This document shows positions 34,441 to 41,904 of a DNA stretch of 64,000 bases, piece by piece (position 1 is the stretch's first letter; each line of letters begins with the position of its first letter). The position numbers and the translations under genes were made by a program. Location: positions 1-64,000 of the forward strand of contig NZ_PUIV01000005.1 of the NCBI RefSeq assembly GCF_003113265.1, read 5' to 3'. The stretch comes from Methylosinus sporium. Its GTDB lineage: Bacteria; Pseudomonadota; Alphaproteobacteria; Rhizobiales; Beijerinckiaceae. Below the pieces are notes generated by a model. That model was not told where the DNA came from. It worked only from the letters and a program-made list of their open reading frames with translations, and ran no database searches.

Positions 34441-35370
34441 TCACCCCACCCCGTCCGGCTTCGCCGGCCGACCCTCCCCCTGAAGGGGAGGGTGGAACGC
34501 CTCGGCCGGCGGCAGCAGCCCCATGCGCTTGGCGAGGATGCGGTCCACCAGCCGCGCCGGCAGCAGGCGCGGCAGCAGCCAATCCAATAGATAGTTCGGC
34601 ACGACGCGAATGCGCGCCGGGGGCCGCTTCTCGGTCAGCGCGCGCAGCACGGCGGCGGCGACCCGCTCCGGCGGCGGGGCGAGCCGGCCCTTCTCCACCG
34701 CCCATTTCTGCAGCCTGCGGGCGGAGGGGCCGTAGACGGTGGAATCATAGCGGCCGAAATCGGCGTTCTCGGCCTTGTCCCATATTGGCGTGGCGATCAC
34801 GCCCGGCTCTATGACCACCACATCGACGCCGAAAATCATCAGCTCGCGCCGCAGCGCGTCGGAGGCGCCTTCGAGCGCATGTTTGGAAGCGGCGTAGGCG
34901 CCGAGAAAGGGCGAGGCGAGGCTGCCCGCCACAGAGCTCATATTCACGATGCGGCCAGGCGGCTCGTTGCGCTTTGCCGGGCTCGCGCCGAGCAGAGGCG
35001 CGAAAGCCTGGGTGACGGCGATCTGGCCGATGACATTGATCTCGATCTGAAGGCGGACCTCCTCTATCGGCTGATAGAGCAGCGGCGCCGGAAACGCCGC
35101 GCCGGCATTGTTGACGAGGCCGGCAAGGCCCGCGCCGCCGAGCCGCCGCTCGGTCTCCCGCACCGCCTCGGCGACGGCGGCGGCGTCGGTCACATCGAAG
35201 AGGAGCGAAGTGAAGCTCGCCGCGCCGAAGCGCGCTTGCAGCCGCTCACTGTCGGCCGGCGTGCGGACGCTGCCGAAGACATGAAAGCCCTGCGCCGTCA
35301 GCGCTTCCACCAGCGCATAGCCTATGCCGGTGGAGACGCCGGTGACGACGACGAATTTTTTCTCGCTCAT
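34441..35370 (-). CDS. SDR family oxidoreductase with repeat-derived C-terminus
   Basis: A 309-residue short-chain dehydrogenase. It has T-G-V-S-T-G-I-G (10-17), N-N-A-G-A, catalytic serine in V-N-M-S-S-V-A-G and Y-A-A-S-K. The P-G-V-I-A-T-P-I-W block is typical of SDRs acting on retinol- or steroid-like hydrophobic substrates. The last ~17 residues (F-H-P-P-L-Q-G-E-G-R-P-A-K-P-D-G-V-G) and the stop codon are encoded by the palindromic repeat at 34447-34495, so the tail is an acquired extension. The start overlaps the amidase gene by 4 bp (ATGA), indicating coupling. Confidence 0.85.
   Translation of the reverse strand: MSEKKFVVVTGVSTGIGYALVEALTAQGFHVFGSVRTPADSERLQARFGAASFTSLLFDVTDAAAVAEAVRETERRLGGAGLAGLVNNAGAAFPAPLLYQPIEEVRLQIEINVIGQIAVTQAFAPLLGASPAKRNEPPGRIVNMSSVAGSLASPFLGAYAASKHALEGASDALRRELMIFGVDVVVIEPGVIATPIWDKAENADFGRYDSTVYGPSARRLQKWAVEKGRLAPPPERVAAAVLRALTEKRPPARIRVVPNYLLDWLLPRLLPARLVDRILAKRMGLLPPAEAFHPPLQGEGRPAKPDGVG
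34447..34495. repeat. interspersed palindromic repeat, family A (copy 2), inside a coding end
   Basis: Same two-hairpin unit as at 7509-7562: cacccc-gtccggct-tcgccggcc and accctcccc (34471-34479) paired with ggggagggt (34485-34493). It overlaps the 3' coding end of the SDR gene and supplies the last codons. Repeats of this sort that insert into coding frames are known as palindromic elements in other alphaproteobacteria such as Rickettsia. Confidence 0.7.
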
Positions 35371-36107
35371 CCGCCCGCTCCCGCCAAAGCGCGCAAGGTC
35401 GCCATGGTGGAGGCGTCGGCGCGGCCGTCGACGAGGGCGGGGCGGAAATGCCGCTGAAAGGCGGCGACTGCGCCGGCGCAGGCTTGGTCGTAATCGCCGG
35501 TGACGTCGATCTTATAGCCGTAATCGGCGAGCGCCTGCTGCAATCGCCTCACCTCGTCGCCGCGCGCGCCGGTCTCCAGCGTCGCGCCGCCTGTGATGGC
35601 GGCGGGCTCCACATAATGGCCGACGCCGAGCTCCGCGAGCGCCTTCCAGGGGAAGAACTCGCCGGGATCGATCTTGCGGCCGATGGCGATGTCCGAATGG
35701 CCGAGCACGCGCCGCGGGGGAATGGCGTTGCGCGCGCAAATATCGCGGCAGAGCGCCGCCACCGCCTCGATCTGGCGGTCCGGGAAGGGGCGCGGATCGT
35801 CATGGCCGGGATGGACGATCTCTATGCCGATGGAGGCGGAATTCATGTCCGTCTCGCCGGCCCAGAAGCTGCGGCCGGCGTGCCAGGCGCGGCGCGCCTC
35901 CGGCACGAGCTGCAGTATCGTCCCGTCCTCATCGACGAAATAATGCGATGAGACCTGCCCCTCGGCGCTGGTGAGCAGCGCCAGCGCCGAGGCCGCCGTC
36001 GGCATCCCCGTATAATGCAGGATCAACGAAGAGACGGGCGTCAGCCGCCCGCCATGATTGGGCGAGGGACGGAAATCGGCGGCGTGCGGCGTGTCGGGTG
36101 AAAGCAT
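35367..36107 (-). CDS. N-acetylmuramoyl-L-alanine amidase (AmiD type) with PG-binding domain
   Basis: A 246-residue amidase_2 (zinc T7-lysozyme-like) enzyme that cuts the MurNAc-L-Ala bond. Zinc-site region L-I-L-H-Y-T-G-M (28-35), the S-S-H-Y-F-V-D-E-D-G block, and G-H-S-D-I-A-I-G-R-K-I-D-P-G with the second His and Asp are all present. A PG_binding_1 domain occupies about 175-240. There is no signal peptide, so it may act in the cytoplasm on muropeptides like AmpD, although the PG-binding domain suits an exported form. Translationally coupled to the downstream SDR gene. Confidence 0.88.
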   Translation of the reverse strand: MLSPDTPHAADFRPSPNHGGRLTPVSSLILHYTGMPTAASALALLTSAEGQVSSHYFVDEDGTILQLVPEARRAWHAGRSFWAGETDMNSASIGIEIVHPGHDDPRPFPDRQIEAVAALCRDICARNAIPPRRVLGHSDIAIGRKIDPGEFFPWKALAELGVGHYVEPAAITGGATLETGARGDEVRRLQQALADYGYKIDVTGDYDQACAGAVAAFQRHFRPALVDGRADASTMATLRALAGAGG

Positions 36108-36199
36108 TTCGATTCCGGTGAGGCCTATGGCCTCCTATACTCCCGACCCGCCGCTCGCGACCAGCGCCGCCATGCGCGGGCCGCTTCGTTTCGCGCCGC

Positions 36200-37582
36200 T
36201 CACGCCGCCAGAGCGGCGAGCACGCGCGCCCAGGAGCGGGAGCCCTTCTTGAACGAGCTATAGGCGTATTTTTCATTGGGCGAATGAATGCGGTCGTCTT
36301 CGAGCGCGAAGCCGATCATCAGCGTGTCCATGCCGAGATCGCGCTTGAAGGCGCCGACGATCGGGATGGAGCCGCCGCAGCCGACCAGCGCCGCCTCCTT
36401 GTCCCATTCCTCCTGCAAGGCGCGCCGCGCGCGCGACAGCGCCTCCGAGCCGAAGGGCAGCTGCAGAGCGCGCGAGGCGCCATGGGGAACGAATTTTGCG
36501 CGCACATCGACGGGCAGGCGATCGCGCACGAAGGCGCGGAACGACTCCAACACTTTCTCCGGGTCCTGCGTCCCGACGAGGCGGAAGGAGATTTTGGCGC
36601 TCGCTTGCGCCGGCAGCACCGTCTTGGCGCCAGGGCCGGTATAGCCGCCGATGATTCCGTTCACGTCGCAAGTCGGGCGCGACCATACTTGCTCGATGAG
36701 GCTGCGCCCGCGCTCGCCGGCCGGGCGCGCGACGCCGACGCTCTTCAAAAACGCCGTCTCGTCGAACTCCAGCCCGCACCATTGCGCGGCGATCTCCTCG
36801 GGCAGCTCGGCGACGCCGTCATAGAAACCGGGCAGCGTCACGCGGCCTTCGGCGTCATGGAGATCGCCGATGATCTTCGCCAGCACATGGATCGGATTGA
36901 CGACCGGCCCGCCGAATATGCCCGAATGCAGATCGCGATCGGCGGCGGTGAGGATCACCTCCTCTTGCGCCAGGCCGCGCAGCATTGTGGTGATGGCGGG
37001 CGTCTTGGCGTTCCACATTCCGGTGTCGCAGACGAGCGCCAGCGCCGGCTCGGACAATTCCTCGCGATTGGCGGCGAAGAAATCCGGCAGGGACGGTGAG
37101 CCGGTCTCCTCCTCGCCCTCGAAGAGGAAAGTAATATGGCAGGGCAGGCCGCCATTGCGCTGAAAGGCGCGGCAGGCCTCGAGGAAGGTCATCAGCTGGC
37201 CCTTGTCGTCCGAGGCGCCGCGGGCGACGATCTCCTCGCCCTTCTCTCCTTGCACGAGGCGTGGATCGAAAGGATCGCTGACCCACAGATCGAGCGGGTC
37301 CGGCGGCTGAACGTCATAATGGCCGTAGAACAGCACATGCGGCGCGTCCGGCCGCTTGGCCTTGGCGTGGCCGACGACGATCGGATGCCCGGGCGTGTCG
37401 CGCACGCTCGCCTCATAGCCGAGCTCGCGCAGCTGGCCGGCGAGCCAATCGGCGGCGCGTCGGCATTCGGAAGCGAAAGCGGGATCGGTGGAGATGGATT
37501 TGATGCGCAGAAAATCGAAGAGGCGATCCGTGGCCGCGGGCAGATCGGCGTCCAAGGATTGGAGAACGGTTTCCGTCGACAT
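36200..37582 (-). CDS. M20 family dipeptidase
   Basis: A 460-residue ArgE/DapE/ACY1/CPG2-type metallopeptidase. Metal-site motifs are L-F-Y-G-H-Y-D-V-Q-P-P-D-P, G-A-S-D-D-K-G-Q, and F-L-F-E-G-E-E-E-T-G-S-P-S-L with the catalytic Glu-Glu pair. It has the inserted dimerisation lid domain (about 190-350) and the closing G-G-S-I-P-I-V-G block with a final C-terminal His. Di-zinc dipeptide or N-acyl-amino-acid hydrolysis in the cytosol is likely. The start at 37582 matches relatives. It is monocistronic and divergent from the LprI gene. Confidence 0.88.
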   Translation of the reverse strand: MSTETVLQSLDADLPAATDRLFDFLRIKSISTDPAFASECRRAADWLAGQLRELGYEASVRDTPGHPIVVGHAKAKRPDAPHVLFYGHYDVQPPDPLDLWVSDPFDPRLVQGEKGEEIVARGASDDKGQLMTFLEACRAFQRNGGLPCHITFLFEGEEETGSPSLPDFFAANREELSEPALALVCDTGMWNAKTPAITTMLRGLAQEEVILTAADRDLHSGIFGGPVVNPIHVLAKIIGDLHDAEGRVTLPGFYDGVAELPEEIAAQWCGLEFDETAFLKSVGVARPAGERGRSLIEQVWSRPTCDVNGIIGGYTGPGAKTVLPAQASAKISFRLVGTQDPEKVLESFRAFVRDRLPVDVRAKFVPHGASRALQLPFGSEALSRARRALQEEWDKEAALVGCGGSIPIVGAFKRDLGMDTLMIGFALEDDRIHSPNEKYAYSSFKKGSRSWARVLAALAA

Positions 37583-37828
37583 GAAAGGGGCTCCGCTGCG
37601 GGTCGCGCGCATTTTCGGGACGGCGCGAGTCGCGATGAAAACTGCAAGCTGGTCTCGAAGCTAGTGCGAATGGAGCGTCATGAAAAGAGCGGCGGCTGCT
37701 CGTTCGGGGCTCCGAATCCAGGTTGACAGTTCCTCCACGAGCGCGTCATGCCCACGCTTGTCGCGGGCGCCCACGCCGGGACCTTGCTCGTTTCATCGCC
37801 TCTAGCCCTCAGCTTAAGGGTTTTTCTC

Positions 37829-39121
37829 TTGAGATCTAGTTTTTCGCGCCTCTCGCTCGTTGCAACAGCGCTGCTGATGTCGGCCACGGCGGCCCGAGCC
37901 ATGGACTGCGCCAAGGCGGAGACGCTCGTCGAAACGACCATTTGCGCCGATCCGCAGATCAAATGGCAGGACGACGCGATCTCGCGCAACTATTTCGCAG
38001 CGCTGACAGCCCTGCGCGAAAAGGGAAACAAGCCGGCGCACGACAAGATGCAGGGGGAGCAGCGAAGATGGCTCGCGGAACGTAATGCCTGCGGCCTGAA
38101 GGCCGCAGGAGGTCTTACGTACTGTGTCGAGGAGATGACGAGTAAACGACTAGGGCGTCTGCCCGCCTCCGCCGCCGAGGCGGGAGAGGTCCCGCCCGCT
38201 GGTCTCAGACTCGGAACAGAAACCCTTGCTTGGGGCAAAACGAAAGACGGCCTGCGCACGCTCACCCATCGCGGACGGGTAGTGCTGAAAGAACCTCCCG
38301 ATCCACGGCTCGACTCGCCGTTCAAAATTCACGACCGTTATAAGGACGGGCAGACAGACGCCGTCCTGGTGGAGGAGGGCGCTGCCGATTACAATGTTTG
38401 TTCGACATTTTATGTTGTGGAAAGCAGGCAGCCCGGCGCCGTCTCACGTCTCGAGCTTGGAAAGATCTGCGGCTGGTTCTCGAATGAGGACTACTCGGAC
38501 AATGATCCAGCCCCCTGGTTGACGCGCAATGCGGATGGTTTCGCCTTCGTCTCTCCCGCGCGTCCATTCTCTAACGGCGAGGTCAGGCAGTGGCGCTCGA
38601 AAACGGGAGATTTGACCACGAGCGTCATCCAGTTTCTTCCCACGCCCGGCTCGACGATGAACAGCCTCGCGGCGAGCAAGGAGCCGAAGGTCATAGAGCC
38701 GCTGCGTAACGCGGAATTTTTTGCCGCGGTATTGCGTCTCAAGGTGATCCACAAGGAAAGCGTGGCTGACGCCCTGTGGGGGCTGACGAACGGCGGTTAT
38801 GGAATGCGGAGCTTCGACATGCCGCAACCGGAACTTTATGGTTTGGCGATGGACCCGACAACGGTCGCGTATTCGGGATGCGGCGCGGTATGGCATGGAG
38901 GCGCCCACTTCTCTTGCGAGGGGAGCGACACGCTCGCCGTGTGGGATCGTGCCGGGGGCGGATTCTACTTCGCTATTAACGATCTTGGTGACAACGGCCA
39001 CAACCGAGAAAAGGCGCAGGTCGAGCCGCCACTCGCCTCTTGGCCGCTCCCTGCCCGCACCCGCTACGAGAGTTGGCGTAACGTTGGTCGCTGGACAGGT
39101 GCGCCGACGGAACCGCGTTAG
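37829..39121 (+). CDS. LprI-domain secreted protein with unknown C-terminal region
   Basis: About 430 residues. A signal peptide (L-S-L-V-A-T-A-L-L-M-S-A-T-A-A-R-A) leads into an LprI/DUF1311-type domain (about 25-105) with its cysteine pattern D-C-A-K-A-E-T, T-I-C-A-D and N-A-C-G-L. A ~310-residue region of unknown fold with paired cysteines follows. LprI-type domains include lysozyme inhibitors, but many homologues are simply periplasmic. A TTG at 37829 with AAGGG upstream fits the signal peptide; an ATG at 37748 would add a 27-residue leader that looks repeat-derived. Base composition is less biased than the flanks. Confidence 0.6.
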   Translation: MRSSFSRLSLVATALLMSATAARAMDCAKAETLVETTICADPQIKWQDDAISRNYFAALTALREKGNKPAHDKMQGEQRRWLAERNACGLKAAGGLTYCVEEMTSKRLGRLPASAAEAGEVPPAGLRLGTETLAWGKTKDGLRTLTHRGRVVLKEPPDPRLDSPFKIHDRYKDGQTDAVLVEEGAADYNVCSTFYVVESRQPGAVSRLELGKICGWFSNEDYSDNDPAPWLTRNADGFAFVSPARPFSNGEVRQWRSKTGDLTTSVIQFLPTPGSTMNSLAASKEPKVIEPLRNAEFFAAVLRLKVIHKESVADALWGLTNGGYGMRSFDMPQPELYGLAMDPTTVAYSGCGAVWHGGAHFSCEGSDTLAVWDRAGGGFYFAINDLGDNGHNREKAQVEPPLASWPLPARTRYESWRNVGRWTGAPTEPR

Positions 39122-39242
39122 AATTTCGTACCGGCCTCCCTCCCTTCCGGCGTCGCCCGCACTTCCCAAGCCCTCATGTGCAGCCTAAGTAATGGGCGCG
39201 CTCCGTTCGGTGGGGCGGATGACGTCATGAGGAGACTTTCGG

Positions 39243-39839
39243 ATGAATTTTTCCTTCCGCTGGCCGTCTCTGCTGGCCGCTCTCTTCCTCGCTCTCTCGC
39301 TATCTGGTTGCGGCTACAACACGATTCCAACGCAGGAGGAGGAAGCCAAGGCCAAATGGGCCGAGGTGGAGGCGCAATATCAGCGCCGCGCCGATCTCAT
39401 CCCCAATCTCGTCGCCACCGTGCAGGGCTACGCCAAGCATGAGAAGGACGTGCTCACCGCGGTGACGGAGGCGCGCGCCCATGCCTCGCAGGCCAAGGTC
39501 GATGTCTCGCAGCTCACCGATCCGGAAAAATTGAAGCAGTTCCAGGAGGCGCAGGCGCAGCTCTCCGGCGCGCTGGGGCGACTGCTCGCCGTCAGCGAGG
39601 CCTATCCGGATTTGAAATCCAACACCAATTTCCTCGCCTTGCAGTCGCAGCTCGAGGGCACTGAGAACCGCATCAATGTGGCGCGGCGCGATTACATTCA
39701 GGCGGCGCGGGAGTTCAACACCTCGCTGCGCACCTTCCCGACGCTGCTCTGGGCCAAGACCGTCTTCGCCGGAACCAAGCCGCTCGCCGAATTCACCGCC
39801 AACGCCGGCGCGGAGCAGGCGCCGACGGTGAAGTTCTAA
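39243..39839 (+). CDS. lemA: LemA family protein
   Basis: A 198-residue LemA protein: an N-terminal helix/lipobox-like L-S-G-C-G-Y (about 17-22), then the conserved four-helix domain with A-E-V-E-A-Q-Y-Q-R-R-A-D-L-I-P-N-L-V, A-V-S-E-A-Y-P-D-L-K-S-N and R-R-D-Y-I-Q-A-A-R-E-F-N. LemA proteins are membrane-bound with an exposed helical bundle and unknown function. Here it heads a lemA-TPM-TPM cluster, the usual context. The ATG at 39243 follows a GGAGA site. The cysteine suggests lipoprotein processing. Confidence 0.9.
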   Translation: MNFSFRWPSLLAALFLALSLSGCGYNTIPTQEEEAKAKWAEVEAQYQRRADLIPNLVATVQGYAKHEKDVLTAVTEARAHASQAKVDVSQLTDPEKLKQFQEAQAQLSGALGRLLAVSEAYPDLKSNTNFLALQSQLEGTENRINVARRDYIQAAREFNTSLRTFPTLLWAKTVFAGTKPLAEFTANAGAEQAPTVKF

Positions 39840-39882
39840 AAGCTTTTTTCAACGCGCTTCCAACGCCGGGAGATCGCCGCTC

Positions 39883-40719
39883 ATGCCGTCGCTTCCTTCG
39901 TGGCCTTCGCGTCGCCGCGGCGTCTTCGCCACGATGCGAGGGACACGAAGCCTCGCTCTGCTGGTCTTTCTCCTCCTGCCGGCGCTCGCTTTCGCTGCGC
40001 TCGATTTTCCCGCGCTCACCGGCCGCGTCGTCGACGACGCCCATATTATTCCGCCGGCGGCGCGGCAGGCGGTCGAGACGAAATCGAAAGAGCTGGAGGA
40101 GAAGTCGGGCATTCAGCTCGTCGTCGCCACAGTGCCGTCGCTGCAGGACACCGATATTGAGACTTTCGCCAATGGCCTGTTTCGCTTCTGGAAGCTCGGC
40201 GAGGCGAAGGTCAATAATGGCGTGCTGTTCCTCATCGCGCCCAATGAGCGCAAGATGCGCATAGAGGTCGGCTATGGCCTCGAGGGGACGCTCACCGACG
40301 CGCTCTCCAAAGTCATCATCGCCACGGCGGTGACGCCCAAGTTCAAGACTGGCGATTTCGGCGCCGGAATCGAGCGCGGCGTCGATGGCATCATCGAAGT
40401 GCTGAGCGGCGATTCCGCCGAATGGGAAAAGCGCGTGAAAGTGCGCGCCGAGCATCAGGAGCCCGGTTTCGACGAGATCGTGCCTTTCATCATCTTCCTG
40501 CTCTTCATGTTCGTCTTCTTCTCGATGCTGGCCAACGCCCGCGGCGGCGGGCGGCGCATTTATCGCGGCGGGCGCGGGCCGATCGTTTATTTTCCGCCGT
40601 CGAACGACAGCTGGTCCGGCGGCTCCTCCTGGGGCGGCGGCTCCTCTTGGGGCGATGGCGGCGGATTTTCAGGCGGCGGCGGCTCGTCGGGCGGCGGCGG
40701 CGCCTCGGGGGATTGGTGA
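39883..40719 (+). CDS. TPM domain-containing protein (YgcG-like)
   Basis: A 278-residue membrane protein. A signal peptide (about 20-37) precedes a TPM phosphatase-like domain (about 42-165) with G-R-V-V-D-D-A-H-I-I-P and N-N-G-V-L-F-L-I-A-P-N-E-R. Then comes one transmembrane helix (about 202-222) and a Gly/Ser-rich tail of G-G-G-S-S-W-G repeats. TPM proteins with LemA are widespread, and functions are unclear apart from photosystem II repair in plants. The stop overlaps the next gene by one base (TGATG), so the two are coupled. Confidence 0.88.
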   Translation: MPSLPSWPSRRRGVFATMRGTRSLALLVFLLLPALAFAALDFPALTGRVVDDAHIIPPAARQAVETKSKELEEKSGIQLVVATVPSLQDTDIETFANGLFRFWKLGEAKVNNGVLFLIAPNERKMRIEVGYGLEGTLTDALSKVIIATAVTPKFKTGDFGAGIERGVDGIIEVLSGDSAEWEKRVKVRAEHQEPGFDEIVPFIIFLLFMFVFFSMLANARGGGRRIYRGGRGPIVYFPPSNDSWSGGSSWGGGSSWGDGGGFSGGGGSSGGGGASGDW

Positions 40720-41324
40720 TGCCGATTTCAGATGCGGATAAAGAGCGCATAGCGGAGGCGATCGCCGCCGCCGAGCGGCGCACGGCGGGGGAGATTGTCT
40801 GCGTCTTGGCGCGCCGCTCCTCCGATTACGCCTATGTGCCGCCGCTGCTGGCGGCGCTCATCGCGCTCATCGCGCCCTGGCCGCTCGTCTTCTTCACCGA
40901 GCTCGGCGTGCGGCTCATTCTGGCCATTCAGATTCTCGTCTTCATCGGCGCGGCGCTGCTGTTCTCGCTGCCGCCCTTGCGGCTCGCGCTGACGCCGCGC
41001 TTCGTGAAGCGCGAGCGCGCCCATCGCGCGGCGATCGAGCAATTTTTCACGCGCGGCGTTTCGGCGACCAGGGACAGAACCGGCGTGCTGATCTTCGTCT
41101 CGCTCGGCGAGCGCTATGCGCGCATCGTCGCCGACGAGGGGATAGCGGCGAAAATTCCGCAGGAGGATTGGCGCGCGGCGCTCGATCTTCTGCTCGCGCG
41201 CGTGCGCGAGGGGCGCATCGCCGATGGCTTCGTCGATGCGATCGGCGAATGCGCGCGGCTCTTGTCGAAACATGTGCCGCCCGGCGGCCATGAGGAACTG
41301 CCGGACCGAATCTATGTGATCTGA
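40719..41324 (+). CDS. TPM domain-containing membrane protein (second copy)
   Basis: A 201-residue protein beginning I-A-E-A-I-A-A-A-E-R-R-T-A-G-E-I-V-C-V-L-A, a TPM-domain opening of the TPM_phosphatase type, interrupted by two adjacent helices (about 40-60 and 64-84) before the rest of the domain with R-T-G-V-L-I-F-V-S-L-G-E-R-Y-A-R-I-V-A-D. It follows the larger TPM gene with a TGATG junction. Together with lemA these genes form one transcript and probably one membrane complex. Confidence 0.85.
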   Translation: MPISDADKERIAEAIAAAERRTAGEIVCVLARRSSDYAYVPPLLAALIALIAPWPLVFFTELGVRLILAIQILVFIGAALLFSLPPLRLALTPRFVKRERAHRAAIEQFFTRGVSATRDRTGVLIFVSLGERYARIVADEGIAAKIPQEDWRAALDLLLARVREGRIADGFVDAIGECARLLSKHVPPGGHEELPDRIYVI

Positions 41325-41376
41325 AAAGTCCCGGAGGCCCGGGGGCGCTCCGGGAAGTCGCGCGAGGAGAAGGCTC

Positions 41377-41478
41377 TCAGCCGAGCAGGCGGGTGAGCTG
41401 GTGAATGACGACGATGAAGAAGGCGAGCGCGCCGATGATGCCGGCCAGCGCTTTGAAGACCTCCGCATTGCTGTGCAT
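41377..41478 (-). CDS. 33-residue single-helix membrane microprotein
   Basis: A short frame (M-H-S-N-A-E-V-F-K-A-L, then a hydrophobic helix of ~20 residues, ending H-Q-L-T-R-L-L-G). It has an excellent Shine-Dalgarno, GAGGGAG, 8 bp before ATG. One transmembrane helix (about 11-28). Many small stress-induced or complex-stabilising membrane proteins look like this. No family is recognised. It is opposite to the TPM genes and upstream of the L,D-transpeptidase gene's promoter region. Too short for most gene finders. Confidence 0.5.
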   Translation of the reverse strand: MHSNAEVFKALAGIIGALAFFIVVIHQLTRLLG

Positions 41479-41904
41479 GACGTATTCTCCCTCAGTGCGA
41501 TTTTTTTTCGAAGACGATGACGCAACCGCATCGTCGTGCGCATCGTCGTGAATGAAACTGCGCCGCCGCAGCGGCGCCGACAATTGCGCGGAGCTGCGGC
41601 AGAATGGCGCGAATAGCGCAACCGAATTGTATTTTCGGCGGAAAGCGCGGCGGCTACAAAAAGTCGCGCCCAGCTAATTGCGAGACGAGCCCGCGATAGC
41701 CGCAACTCGACTCCGTCACCGTCGCGTCGTTAATGGAAAAGCAATCTCTATGGCGACACGGGGCGCGGAAGCTTATTCCAAGCATTAACCCGTTTACGTT
41801 AATATCCGTAGGGCGCGAGTCGCGAGCGGCGCGCGCCGGCATCGTTCGAGAGCGGATGGCGCGCGAAAAGCGCGTCCGCCGCCAGTGGCGTGAGGCAGGA
41901 GAGC
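41479..41904. other. intergenic region with inverted repeat upstream of YcbB-type gene
   Basis: About 425 bp without a supported gene. It holds an inverted repeat, attaac (41784-41789) and gttaat (41798-41803), with an 8-bp spacer, in an AT-richer patch about 100 bp before the L,D-transpeptidase start. TTAA half-sites recall CtrA-type sites, but their spacing (10 bp between TTAA boxes) differs from the N7 required. A promoter for the 41905 gene is likely here. The A/T-rich patch at 41500-41520 may serve the minus-strand microprotein. Confidence 0.4.

Noticed and set aside
41784-41803. CtrA-binding site upstream of the YcbB-type L,D-transpeptidase
   Set aside because: TTAA boxes are separated by 10 bp and not 7, so it is kept only as an inverted repeat.
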